A DNA stretch of 64,000 nucleotides from Candidatus Poribacteria bacterium (GCA_003635265.1 PYIZ01000010.1:85087-149086), one strand, 5' to 3'; positions 8,591-17,092 are shown, counted from the first letter of the stretch. Made by a program: numbers and translations. Notes: generated by a model not told the origin, from the letters alone.

Positions 8591-9544
8591 ATGAATGGGT
8601 TTGAAAAGACAATCGCAAAATACAATGGAGATGGGTTACACAGCTTGGGAATTGAGACAATCCAGGTGAATATCGGACTCAAGTGTAATCTGGAGTGCGT
8701 CCATTGTCATGTGGTCTCCTCACCTAGACGGAAAGAGATGATGGATTGGGAAACGATGGAACATGTGATAGCTGCTGCAGAAAAGACAAATGCAAAGCTA
8801 GTAGATATTACAGGCGGTGCACCAGAAATGCACCCAGAGTTTCGTCGGTTTGTAAAGACGGTCAGGGCAAAGGGGTTCCCCGTTATGGTGAGAACCAACC
8901 TTACGATTTTACTTCAGCCGGGCTTTGAATCTTTCCCTGCCTTCTTCCAAGAGCAATCGGTCCAACTCTGTGCGTCTCTGCCCTGTTACCTCGAGGAGAA
9001 TGTTGACACGCAACGCGGTACAGGTGTTTTTGAGGAGAGTATCAAAGCGTTAAAACACCTCAACGGTTACGGGTATGGAGTCCTACCGCATCTTCCATTG
9101 AACCTCGTATATAACCCTATCGGTCCCACACTCCCGGCAGATCAATCCGAACTTGAAGAAGACTACAGAGAGGAATTGTATTCTAAATATGGAATAGAAT
9201 TTACCCAGCTACTGACCATTGCCAATATGCCCATTGGTCGGTTTCGTAGCGACTTAAAGCGTGAAGACAGGCTTGAGACGTATAATCAGCTCCTCGAAGA
9301 TTCCTTTAATTCAGCGACACTAGATGGATTGATGTGTCGCCACCAAATTAACATTGGCTGGGATGGGAGTATGTACGACTGTGATTTCAATTTAGCACTC
9401 AAATTGCCAGTGGAAAAAGGATTGCCGCAACATATAAAAGATTTCGATCCGGACCTATTTGCGCGTCGGAGAATTGTCACGGGAAATTACTGCTTCGGCT
9501 GTACGGCGGGGAGCGGCTCCTCCTGCACCGGCGCATTGGTATAA
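8591..9544 (+). CDS. arsS: Arsenosugar-biosynthesis-type radical SAM protein (ArsS, DUF3641)
   Basis: Radical SAM enzyme, 317 aa. The [4Fe-4S] motif is GLKCNLECVHCHV (CxxxCxxC, about residues 33-40). Family marks further on are SLPCYLEENVDTQRGTGVFEESI, LVYNPIGPTLP, DGLMCRHQINIGWDGSMYDCDFN and the Cys-rich end NYCFGCTAGSGSSCTGALV. The family is known as the arsenosugar biosynthesis radical SAM (seleno)protein ArsS, which joins a 5'-deoxyadenosyl group to dimethylarsenite; some members carry selenocysteine, but this copy has cysteines. The start has GAAGGAG (8575-8581). No arsM is present in the window. Function on arsenic is inferred from the family. Confidence 0.85.
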   Translation: MNGFEKTIAKYNGDGLHSLGIETIQVNIGLKCNLECVHCHVVSSPRRKEMMDWETMEHVIAAAEKTNAKLVDITGGAPEMHPEFRRFVKTVRAKGFPVMVRTNLTILLQPGFESFPAFFQEQSVQLCASLPCYLEENVDTQRGTGVFEESIKALKHLNGYGYGVLPHLPLNLVYNPIGPTLPADQSELEEDYREELYSKYGIEFTQLLTIANMPIGRFRSDLKREDRLETYNQLLEDSFNSATLDGLMCRHQINIGWDGSMYDCDFNLALKLPVEKGLPQHIKDFDPDLFARRRIVTGNYCFGCTAGSGSSCTGALV

Positions 9545-9549
9545 GGGGA

Positions 9550-9573
9550 GATACCTAGTACATTGCGCGATAG
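9550..9573. repeat. Dispersed 24-bp repeat, copy A
   Basis: The 24 bases starting GATACCTAGTACATTGCGCG occur again in inverted orientation at 22262-22285 with one mismatch. Both copies are intergenic. This copy lies just after the arsS stop and before the RNase Z-like gene. Confidence 0.7.
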
Positions 9574-9623
9574 CCCTGGCTCAATCGACCCGGACTGTCG
9601 TGCTATCATATCTGGTGTTTTAG

Positions 9624-10445
9624 ATGGTGTCATTACGTTGTGGAAATCTAGCGATTGAAGGTGAATCAAGTTCTGCTGTGGCGACCTACCTGCGAGTCAA
9701 AGAACTTGATCTCATTTTTGATCTAGGCAGATGCCCGATGAGTTTTATCGGCACCGGCCACGTTTTCATCTCCCACTTTCATCTAGATCACTATTTCGGG
9801 ATTCCAATTTATGTCAGTCAACGATGGCTCAACGGCATACCACCAGGTGAAATCTATGTCCCAAAAGAAGGGGCAAATCAGCTACAAGATCTCATCGAAC
9901 GGATTTCGCTGTTGGACTGCGGGAAAGTATGGGATTATCAACTGACGCCGGTGCAAGCGGGGGATGCCGTTTCTTTTCGTGAAAATCTCGTGGCGCACGT
10001 TCTGCCGCTTGATCACCGCGTACCATCGGTGGGTTACCTCGTTTGCGAGACACGGGACAAGCTCAAGCCTGAATTTTCTGGCTTGTCGGGACATGAAATC
10101 GTTCGATTGAAGCAGGATGGCGTGTTGATAACCAATCAAGTTGAACTTCCACTGATCGCTTATCTAGGAGACACGCGCACCGTACCCATCGACTCCCATC
10201 CATTGCTCAAGCAGTGTCAGGTGTTAATTTGCGAGTGCACCTTCCTGCTTCCTGAACATCAGGAGCGGGCAGCACAAACGATGCACTTGCACCTAGATAC
10301 ATTGCCCGAATTGCTAGAGATGTTTGAGAGCGAACACATTATCTTAACCCATTTTTCGCGGCGTTATTCGCCTGAAATGATACGGAAGCGGATTCACGAC
10401 GTGCTTTCACCGGAAGATCGTTCGCGCGTTCAGTTGTTGATTTGA
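9624..10445 (+). CDS. Metallo-beta-lactamase fold hydrolase, RNase Z-like
   Basis: Metallo-beta-lactamase fold protein of 273 aa with the zinc motif SHFHLDHYFG (HxHxDH, residues about 50-56). Other ligands are probably in DHRVPSVGYLV, YLGDTRT and ILTHFSRRYSP. ICECTFL and the HLHLDTLPEL segment match the tRNase Z (ElaC) layout, which matures tRNA 3' ends. It could instead be another member of the superfamily acting on small molecules. The ATG at 9624 has no clear ribosome binding site. It lies 79 bases after arsS. Confidence 0.75.
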   Translation: MVSLRCGNLAIEGESSSAVATYLRVKELDLIFDLGRCPMSFIGTGHVFISHFHLDHYFGIPIYVSQRWLNGIPPGEIYVPKEGANQLQDLIERISLLDCGKVWDYQLTPVQAGDAVSFRENLVAHVLPLDHRVPSVGYLVCETRDKLKPEFSGLSGHEIVRLKQDGVLITNQVELPLIAYLGDTRTVPIDSHPLLKQCQVLICECTFLLPEHQERAAQTMHLHLDTLPELLEMFESEHIILTHFSRRYSPEMIRKRIHDVLSPEDRSRVQLLI

Positions 10446-10529
10446 GTGAGCAATCCCGCTATTCAGAGAAGATACCAACATGAGAATAAAAGAAAGGGTG
10501 CGGCTGCGAGAGTCTCCGCCGCGAAAAAA

Positions 10530-10787
10530 ATGATGAAACCAGAACAAGTGATAAACCAAGACCCCGAAATTCACGGGGGAACGCCGGTGTTCACCGGCAC
10601 CCGTGTCCCTGTAAAGTCTCTGATTGACCATTTAAAAGCAGGAGATAGTCTTGACTACTTCCTTGAAGGCTTCCCTTCTGTTTCTCGTGAACAAGCAATC
10701 GCCTTTTTAGAAATAGCGTTGATGACAACAATAGGATCTCACCCCTGGTCAGATCGGGACTCAAAGCAACATGCACGTACTACTTGA
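10530..10787 (+). CDS. DUF433 family antitoxin-like protein
   Basis: Small protein with the DUF433 core: INQDPEIHGGTPVFTGTRVPV, then SLDYFLEGFPSVSREQAIAFLE. DUF433 proteins have a winged-helix-like fold and usually precede a PIN-like DUF5615 gene as the antitoxin of a type II-like pair; exactly that follows here, overlapping by 17 bases. The frame is open back to a GTG at 10446 directly after the RNase Z-like stop, but the domain starts at the ATG at 10530 or 10533. Neither start has a good ribosome binding site, so the N-terminus is uncertain. Confidence 0.8.
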   Translation: MMKPEQVINQDPEIHGGTPVFTGTRVPVKSLIDHLKAGDSLDYFLEGFPSVSREQAIAFLEIALMTTIGSHPWSDRDSKQHARTT

Positions 10788-11103
10788 CGAAAACTTAGAC
10801 TGGCGATTGGTACGGTATTTTGATGCCGATTTTCAAGTGACAACTGTTTCCCGGCAGGGTTGGAAAGGGAAGCGAAATAGCGAACTGCTCCAGCAAGCCG
10901 AGGCAGCGTTTGATGTGCTGGTGACAATGGATAGAAGCATCGAACATCAACAGAACCTCAGCAAATACAATATTGGTGTTATTCTAATCTCTGCGAGAAG
11001 CAATCGTATTCAGAACATCCAACCTGCTATGTTGAGAGTGAACGAAGTACTAAGAGAAGTTCAACCCGGACAAGTCATCTACGTGACTGCCGACACCTCC
11101 TAA
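10771..11103 (+). CDS. DUF5615 PIN-like toxin-type protein
   Basis: 110-aa protein with the DUF5615 pattern: MHVLLDENLDWRL (acidic residues D6/E7 at the PIN active site), VLVTMDRSIEHQQNL (second acidic centre) and a C-terminal QVIYVTADTS. By family it is the probable nuclease partner of the DUF433 gene in front of it. Toxicity has been shown for few members, so the toxin-antitoxin role is inference from the pair arrangement. Confidence 0.82.
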   Translation: MHVLLDENLDWRLVRYFDADFQVTTVSRQGWKGKRNSELLQQAEAAFDVLVTMDRSIEHQQNLSKYNIGVILISARSNRIQNIQPAMLRVNEVLREVQPGQVIYVTADTS

Positions 11104-11151
11104 AGAGTACGTCAAAATTCACATAATTAAGATTGGAGAGGTTCCCATATC

Positions 11152-11997
11152 ATGTCAGAAAAGGATGTAACGCATATATCGTGCCCAACAGAGGAAGCGG
11201 GACCAACGCAATCAGAGCGCTTCTTTTTCGACAATAACGGCTATCTGGTGCTAGAGAACTTCTTGGAGGCATCGCACGTCAATGAACTCCGAGACGCACT
11301 GTTCCGCGTAATCGCCCAACGGCGCGAAAAACAGGAGAAAGACATCCCCCATACCGGCAAAACAGATACGAAGGGCGAAAAAAGCACCCGTATCTTCTAT
11401 ATCTTAGACGATGATCCACTGTTCCTTGAGATGCTGGATTGGCCCCCCATGATGCCTTACGTCAAGGGACTACTCAATGAAATGCCTCACCATCACGCCT
11501 CCGATGCAATTGTCGAGTATGATACCGACCTAACGGACCGAGGAATGGGATGGCATATTGATGGCCATGACAACGGATACCGTGGAATGGGTCCGCCGAT
11601 TCCGTTTTTGCAGCTTAAGATTGGCTACTACCTGAACGATATGACATCACCCGGACAGGGCAATCTTTGCGTTGTTCCCGCAAGCCACAAAGCGACGTAT
11701 GACCCGTCTCAGGATGATCTGCAGCGCCCCGACCTATTCCCGGGCGCGGTGCAGATCTGCGCCCCGGCTGGAACAGCAATTTTGTTCCACAACGCCCTCT
11801 TGCACTCTGCAGGACCTTTTACCCAAACAGGTGGGCATCGGTTCATGCTCTACTACGCTTACGAGCACCCATGGATGATTGCATCCCAAGAGCATTGGGG
11901 CTATTCCAAAGGATTCTACAACAACCGCCTCTCCCCAGAACAACGAAAGCTGTTTCACGGTTTCCTATTTGATCCGCCGGAACAACGCTGGGGCTAA
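11152..11997 (+). CDS. Phytanoyl-CoA dioxygenase (PhyH) family protein 2
   Basis: Fe(II)/2-oxoglutarate oxygenase, 281 aa. The iron ligands are His135 and Asp137 in GWHIDGHD, and the distal His is in LFHNALLHSAGPF, followed by an Arg in GHRFMLYY. The N-terminal FFFDNNGYLVLENFL is the usual PhyH opening. GGAGAGG (11134-11140) precedes the start. It is the first of three successive PhyH genes, 52 bases ahead of the next start. Confidence 0.87.
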   Translation: MSEKDVTHISCPTEEAGPTQSERFFFDNNGYLVLENFLEASHVNELRDALFRVIAQRREKQEKDIPHTGKTDTKGEKSTRIFYILDDDPLFLEMLDWPPMMPYVKGLLNEMPHHHASDAIVEYDTDLTDRGMGWHIDGHDNGYRGMGPPIPFLQLKIGYYLNDMTSPGQGNLCVVPASHKATYDPSQDDLQRPDLFPGAVQICAPAGTAILFHNALLHSAGPFTQTGGHRFMLYYAYEHPWMIASQEHWGYSKGFYNNRLSPEQRKLFHGFLFDPPEQRWG

Positions 11998-12049
11998 CGG
12001 GATTTTTGACCACTTGAGTCCTTACCCTATCACCACAGAAGGGTTTTTC

Positions 12050-12931
12050 ATGGATACTTTGCCAACTACAGCACAACGCCAACTTTTCGACGAACAGGGG
12101 TATCTGCTAGTCCGCGGTGTCCTCAATAACGAGGACTTCGCTCCAATTCGACGGGTAATTTCATCTGCCATCGACAATCACGCCAAAAAACTCCACGACC
12201 AAGGCAAAATCTCAAGTCTGCATGAAGACCTATCCTTTTACCATCGATTGACCCGGATTCAGCGTGAGTCTCAGAAGGGACCGCTCCTCGGTTGGAATTG
12301 GAATAAAGAGGTCTTCAGTCGCGAGGTCTACGAGCTATTGACCCATCCGAAGATCCTGGATATCGTTGCCTCGCTGATTGGACCAGAGATTACCGTCAAT
12401 GGGGACTACTGGATTCGCTTCAAGATGCCGACCGGAGGAGAGTCTGTCTTTCCGTGGCACCAAGACAGCATCTACTACAATGGCAACGCCGATCCCGGTC
12501 AGCAGGTCACTTTTTCGGAGGAGAGCGAAATTCTGACGGTATGGATTCCGATGGTAGATGTCGATGAACACAACGGCTGCTTACAGGTAATTCCCGGAAG
12601 CCACAAACAGGGGCTTCGACCGCCACAACGTGATGAAAATGGGCGACTCGTGCCTATAGAGGATGTCGAGAACTGGGGCAAGGTGCAGAACGTGCGTATG
12701 AAGGCTGGAGATGTTTTTGTCTTCGGCAACCTCACCTTTCATCGTTCTCTGGAGAATACTAGTGAAGATATTCGCTGGAGTATCGACCTACGATACAGTC
12801 CAACCGGCAGTCCTTTGGAATGGTTACTTCAGAAGTGGCCCGGCTTTATCGCATCTAGTCAGCGGCAGCCCGAAACGGTCGAATCTTGGGAAATATGGGC
12901 GGCAAAGAGAACCCCTTCAGAGCCAATCTGA
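12050..12931 (+). CDS. Phytanoyl-CoA dioxygenase (PhyH) family protein 3
   Basis: Fe(II)/2-oxoglutarate oxygenase, 293 aa from ATG 12050, chosen because AGAAGGG lies six bases upstream and the family opening LFDEQGYLLVRGVL follows at once. The longer frame from 11879 overlaps PhyH 2 and adds unrelated residues. The iron site is His137/Asp139 in PWHQDSIYY with the distal His in LTFHRSLENTSEDIRWS. Compared with PhyH 2 and 4 it is clearly diverged, so these are old paralogs and not a recent duplication. Confidence 0.87.
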   Translation: MDTLPTTAQRQLFDEQGYLLVRGVLNNEDFAPIRRVISSAIDNHAKKLHDQGKISSLHEDLSFYHRLTRIQRESQKGPLLGWNWNKEVFSREVYELLTHPKILDIVASLIGPEITVNGDYWIRFKMPTGGESVFPWHQDSIYYNGNADPGQQVTFSEESEILTVWIPMVDVDEHNGCLQVIPGSHKQGLRPPQRDENGRLVPIEDVENWGKVQNVRMKAGDVFVFGNLTFHRSLENTSEDIRWSIDLRYSPTGSPLEWLLQKWPGFIASSQRQPETVESWEIWAAKRTPSEPI

Positions 12932-12947
12932 ACAGGAGGGACTGACA

Positions 12948-13706
12948 ATGAACATGGACCAAGCCTTACGCGAGTTCGGTATCCGGGACGATACACTATC
13001 GTCAGAGGAAAAGCACTTCTTGGACCTGAACGGCTATCTCCCCCTTGAAAATATCCTCACCCAAGAACAGATTGCGCCCATGATTCGTCGGTTGGACGAA
13101 TTAGCAGAATTGGAAGGGGAGGATGCTGGTAAGGAACTCCATCAAGAAGGCGGGACAATCCGGGTGAGCAACCTCGTCAATAAAGGTGCGATCTTCGAGA
13201 TAGGCTTTTCCCACCCGCGCGTGCTTGCTGCCATACGGCATGTCATAGGTTCTAGGTTCAAGCTGTCCTCTCTAGATTGCCGAATGGCACTGCCCGGACA
13301 GGGGCACCAGGCGTTTCACGCAGACTGGCGTTCGGGGGTAGAGCCGGGTGATTACTACGTTTGCAACTCCATGTGGTTGCTGGACGACTTCACGGTGGAA
13401 AACGGTGCGACACGTGTTGTGCCGGGATCACATCGTAGCGGTAAGCACCCCAAAGACGCGCTAGAAGATGCAACACAACAGCACCCCGAAGAAATCCAAT
13501 TGATAGCTTCGGCGGGAACCGTGATTGTCTTCAATTCCCATCTCTGGCACGCAGGCGGATTGAATCAAGCCGATTCTCGACGCCACGGGATGCTCGCCTA
13601 TTACACCCGCCGTGACCACAAGCAACTCACCGACCAACGCAAATTCATCCACCCAGAAACACACGCTCGTCTGAGCGAGGCGCAAAGATTCATCTTAGCG
13701 GTTTGA
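12948..13706 (+). CDS. Phytanoyl-CoA dioxygenase (PhyH) family protein 4
   Basis: Fe(II)/2-oxoglutarate oxygenase, 252 aa from ATG 12948, which is preceded by AGGAGGG (12934-12940). The iron site is His124/Asp126 in AFHADWRSG, and the distal His is in NSHLWHAGGLNQADSRRHG. It follows PhyH 3 by 16 bases, so the two are almost surely co-transcribed. It ends seven bases from the convergent Fe-alcohol dehydrogenase. It is shorter than PhyH 1 and lacks the C-terminal extension. Confidence 0.86.
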   Translation: MNMDQALREFGIRDDTLSSEEKHFLDLNGYLPLENILTQEQIAPMIRRLDELAELEGEDAGKELHQEGGTIRVSNLVNKGAIFEIGFSHPRVLAAIRHVIGSRFKLSSLDCRMALPGQGHQAFHADWRSGVEPGDYYVCNSMWLLDDFTVENGATRVVPGSHRSGKHPKDALEDATQQHPEEIQLIASAGTVIVFNSHLWHAGGLNQADSRRHGMLAYYTRRDHKQLTDQRKFIHPETHARLSEAQRFILAV

Positions 13707-13712
13707 ACACGG

Positions 13713-14900
13713 CTACTTCCGTTCTGCGAAGCATCTCCGATACAGCGCGACAATCTCTTCATGTGTTGGTTGGCGCGGATTATTGGCGGGGCTACCGCTC
13801 ACAATTGCGTCCGACGCCATCTGATCTACCACCGCTTCAAACTTATCTAGATCAATCCCAATTTCTCCCAACCGCGGCATCTGAATATCGTCAATCAACC
13901 GTTCCACCGCTGCAATCGCTCGATCTGCCTGCCCCATCTGCGACAAACCCTCAGTCGGTTCACCCATTGCACGGGCAATATCAGCGAAACGGTCAGGGGT
14001 GCCGACAACGCTGAACTCCATCACATCTAACAGCAGAACAGAATTCGATAAACCGTGATGGATGTGGAAATACGCCCCAATTGGGCGCGACATCCCGTGT
14101 ACCAACGCAACAGACGAGTTGCTAAATGCCATACCGGCGATGGAGGCACCAATCATCATATCCGTGCGTGCCTCAATGTTTTCCCCATTCGCCCACGCTT
14201 GACGCATCGAACCGGAGATCAGACGAACCGCCTTCAATGCCAGTGCGTCAGTGATCGGTTGGGCACGCTTGGAAATATACGCTTCAATAGCATGTGTCAA
14301 GGCATCAATTCCGACTGCTGCGGTCAGGTGTGGTGGTGTCGTCAACGACAACAACGGATCGATAATCGCGACCTGCGCCAGCAGACACGGGCTACTTAGC
14401 ATCATCTTCACGTTCTGCTCGGTGTCGGTAAGCACCGTGACCTTCGTACACTCGCTGCCCGTTCCAGCTGTCGTCGGAATAGCGATGAGTGAGACGCCCG
14501 GATTGGGAATCTTGTTCACACCCATGTACGCTGCAAGTGGGTCATCGTTGGTCAGTTTCACGGCGATACCCTTACCGCAGTCAATCGCGCTACCACCCCC
14601 AATACTGACAATCAGATTGCAACCATGGCTACGATACTGATCGAAACCGTCGTCGACATTTTGCAGCGTTGGATCCGGCGTCACATCCTCAAAAATGGAT
14701 GCCTCAATCCCGGCCGCGTTAAGTTGTTTCACGGTCCCATCGGCGTAACCGAGTTTGGAAATCCCCGGATCGGTCACAACCAACGCCTTCTCTCCACCCA
14801 GTCGTTTCGCCTGCTCGCCAACCTGCTCCGCTGCCCCTATGCCAGTGATGACAGTTGGTGGAATGGTGAAGGAGGACACCCCCGAATTTGAAAAGTTCAT
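13713..14900 (-). CDS. Iron-containing alcohol dehydrogenase
   Basis: Group III NAD(P)-dependent alcohol dehydrogenase, 395 aa. Seen: the nucleotide-binding SIGGGSAIDCGKGIA, PTTAGTGSECT, and the metal ligands in GIDALTHAIEAYIS and LVHGMSRPIGAYFHIHHGLSNSVLL. It is the last gene of the minus-strand catabolic run. The start ATG has GGAGTAGC upstream. The substrate is unknown; within a sugar-acid locus an aldehyde or alcohol product of aldol cleavage is plausible. Confidence 0.9.
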   Translation of the reverse strand: MNFSNSGVSSFTIPPTVITGIGAAEQVGEQAKRLGGEKALVVTDPGISKLGYADGTVKQLNAAGIEASIFEDVTPDPTLQNVDDGFDQYRSHGCNLIVSIGGGSAIDCGKGIAVKLTNDDPLAAYMGVNKIPNPGVSLIAIPTTAGTGSECTKVTVLTDTEQNVKMMLSSPCLLAQVAIIDPLLSLTTPPHLTAAVGIDALTHAIEAYISKRAQPITDALALKAVRLISGSMRQAWANGENIEARTDMMIGASIAGMAFSNSSVALVHGMSRPIGAYFHIHHGLSNSVLLLDVMEFSVVGTPDRFADIARAMGEPTEGLSQMGQADRAIAAVERLIDDIQMPRLGEIGIDLDKFEAVVDQMASDAIVSGSPANNPRQPTHEEIVALYRRCFAERK

Positions 14901-14940
14901 CGCGCTACTCCTTTGGCTAAAGACGCTAAATCAGATCTCG

Positions 14941-16188
14941 TCAAGTCGCTTTGGGGAATAGGTCCCGATATTCCCGATCAAATGCTTCCGAGCCGTCATC
15001 CAAACGTCGCTCTAGGGAAACGCCGGGTAGGAATGGTGGAAGTTTCCCTGCTAGGAAAACTGATCGATATCCGCCGTCCGGATAGTGCGTTTCCCGACCA
15101 TCGGGCCATAGAATGGTGTGAATCTGACGGGCAACCGGTTTCTTGAAGTCGGGTTCAACGCGGAACCGCTCGATGGCATCCCAATCGAGTTCTACACCCA
15201 GCCCCGGTGCTTCTGGAACTTTAACCTGTCCACCCTCTACCTTGAATTCCTTGAGCAGGTTGTGCGAGAAAATGTTGATACATGGAATGGCGGGCCAACG
15301 CGCACTCTCTAACACGGCCCCCAAATGGACAGAGAACATAGTGGTCAACCCCGTACCCACCATCTGCAACCAGAATGGCATCTGAGCGCGCTCTGCCAGA
15401 ATACCGTCCTTCAACGTGCGATTGACGCCACCGCCAATGACAAATCCGTCACACACACCCTCCCGGATCGCGGTCATAACCGGTGGACTCCCCATGTGCA
15501 TGGCAATCGGGGTGTGGATTTTTTGCCGTAGCAGCGCATTTCCCTCCACATCCTCTTGGGGAATAGGGGATTCCACAATCGCCAAATTGCTATATTTCTG
15601 TTCTAAGCGACTGATTAACGGCGCAGCCAAGTCTACTCCCAATAGCAAAGCATTGAAATCGGCATCTAACTTAAAGTGCGGCGATACCGCTTCGCAGACT
15701 GCTGCTAGTTGTTGGTCAATGTCGAACCAAGGCCGCGCTTTTACCTTGATATTCGTAAAACCGTGCGCTTCCGCTGTTTTTGCCTCCGCTGCCCACTCTT
15801 CGGGTTTCATATCCTGCGCCCACCAAGACACCGGGCAGGTCTCACGATACTGCGATCCCATCAGGCGATGGCACGGCACATCTAGTAATTTACCGGCAGC
15901 ATCGAATAAAGCCATCTGTAGCCCAGCGCCGAGACTGTCGTCCATGAGAAAATCGAAGGGGTTTCGATCGTGCACCCGACTAAACTGTTCGTCTCCCGAT
16001 CGCCCCCAAGTATAATGCGGCAGTGTCTCCCCGATACCAACAACACCCGAGGATGTGGTCACCTTGCATAGTTCCACGACCGACCAGTCGGAAACCCGCA
16101 CCTCTTTTACATGGGCACAACGTGGGTGGAAAGGTATGTTGAGCACAATCCGTTCGATGTCTTTGACGATAAAATCTTTTGAGGTCAT
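14941..16188 (-). CDS. Enolase-superfamily (mandelate racemase/muconate lactonizing) enzyme A
   Basis: 415-aa member of the MR/MLE branch of the enolase superfamily, which abstracts an alpha proton of a carboxylate and mostly dehydrates or epimerises sugar acids. The N-terminal capping part includes GVVGIGETLPHYTW; the barrel shows NIKVKARPW, LDADFNALLL (metal Asp) and IVESPIPQED (metal Glu). The end is more diverged than in enzyme B at 19694, and a clear catalytic His-Asp pair is not obvious, so the reaction is open. AGGAG precedes the start. It lies 16 bases after the selenoprotein candidate. Confidence 0.82.
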   Translation of the reverse strand: MTSKDFIVKDIERIVLNIPFHPRCAHVKEVRVSDWSVVELCKVTTSSGVVGIGETLPHYTWGRSGDEQFSRVHDRNPFDFLMDDSLGAGLQMALFDAAGKLLDVPCHRLMGSQYRETCPVSWWAQDMKPEEWAAEAKTAEAHGFTNIKVKARPWFDIDQQLAAVCEAVSPHFKLDADFNALLLGVDLAAPLISRLEQKYSNLAIVESPIPQEDVEGNALLRQKIHTPIAMHMGSPPVMTAIREGVCDGFVIGGGVNRTLKDGILAERAQMPFWLQMVGTGLTTMFSVHLGAVLESARWPAIPCINIFSHNLLKEFKVEGGQVKVPEAPGLGVELDWDAIERFRVEPDFKKPVARQIHTILWPDGRETHYPDGGYRSVFLAGKLPPFLPGVSLERRLDDGSEAFDREYRDLFPKAT

Positions 16189-16204
16189 AGTATGCTCCTA
16201 GAAT

Positions 16205-17092
16205 TCATTCAGCGTTCAATATTTTCAGTTGTTCGACAATCGAATCCAAACTGGGGCGGTCAGAGTTTTTCTTACCGATATACAACCATCTCAGAACCCC
16301 CTGCTTGTCAATGAGAAGTGTCGCCGGTAGATACATATTCCGGCTGTGAAAATGATAGGGTTTAACAATTCCGTATGCTTCATGAACGGAGGACCCCGGA
16401 TCTGCTAGTAGTGGGAGAGTCTTTATAAGCCGCTCTTTGAAGCTAGAGACAACGGGCTTCGGTTCTGGCTTAATCGCGACCACAACAGTTTCATACTCCT
16501 CATCAAACAGTTGGCTATTCGCCGCAACCTGCGACGTAAACTTCGCACAACTCGGTCAGTAGGTTTGCAGCAGCAAGGTAACCAACGCGTGCTTCTTCCC
16601 TTTGTATTTGGACAGGTTGAAAAGGAGTCCCGTCTCCACATCTATGAGTCCGAAATCAGGCGCCGGAGAACCAATCGGCAGCGGGTTATGGCGTTTGAGT
16701 TTTACTAATTCAGATTCAAGTTCTGCAATGGCCGTCTGTGCCAAGCCAGCATCACTGAGAAACTTCCAACGCAAATATCCTGACTTATCAATAAGGAGAA
16801 TTCCACTGTCCTCTTGTAAACGCAAGGTCGTTGCATCATACTTTGCCTTGAAGGTGTCTGCTTGCTGCTCCAATTGGGTGTTGAATTCCCTATATTTCAT
16901 TGTATCGCTTACAACGATAAGGTTAAACTTTCCATGGAAATCGGCGAACTTGATTTCCTTATCGCCGGACACAAAGGTAGTTTCTAAAGCACTATCGCCG
17001 ACTTCCAAGCCTTCCGAGATTGACGCTGCACACACAGATAATATCACGGCAAAAATATATCGCAGCATATTCTTAGCCCAGCTCAAAGACAC
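16205..17092 (-). CDS. Exported thioredoxin/AhpC-fold protein, probable selenoprotein (in-frame TGA)
   Basis: One frame runs from GTG 17092 to TGA 16205 and is interrupted only by TGA at 16556-16558, codon 179 of 295. Before it the protein reads KKHALVTLLLQTY; after it PSCAKFTSQVAANSQLF and then 100 further redoxin-like residues, including PATLLIDKQGVLRWLYIG. Read as selenocysteine, the TGA gives U-P-S-C in place of the usual redox C-x-x-C. The N-terminus (LRYIFAVILSVCAASISEG) is a signal peptide. Residues about 28-135 are a first, redoxin-like domain lacking cysteines; 140-295 are the active one, starting LPIGSPAPDFGLIDVETG. AAAGGA sits eight bases before the GTG; ATG 17068 is another possible start. 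It is in the operon after the aldo/keto reductase (41-base gap). A nonsense mutation is the alternative. Confidence 0.75.
16520..16536 (-). promoter_or_regulatory. Candidate bacterial SECIS hairpin
   Basis: On the minus-strand transcript CGUCGC and GCGGCG pair over 6 bp (one U-G) around the loop AGGUU. The stem begins 19 nt after the in-frame UGA and the loop G-G lies about 27 nt after it, inside the 16-37 nt range known for bacterial SECIS elements. The loop is close to AGGUCU of E. coli fdhF, where the G and U contact SelB. This hairpin is the main support for reading the UGA as selenocysteine. Confidence 0.65.

Noticed and set aside
8392..8604. 70-codon plus-strand frame between mtnP and arsS
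   Set aside because: It overlaps both gene starts and its composition looks non-coding; this gap is better read as the divergent promoter region.
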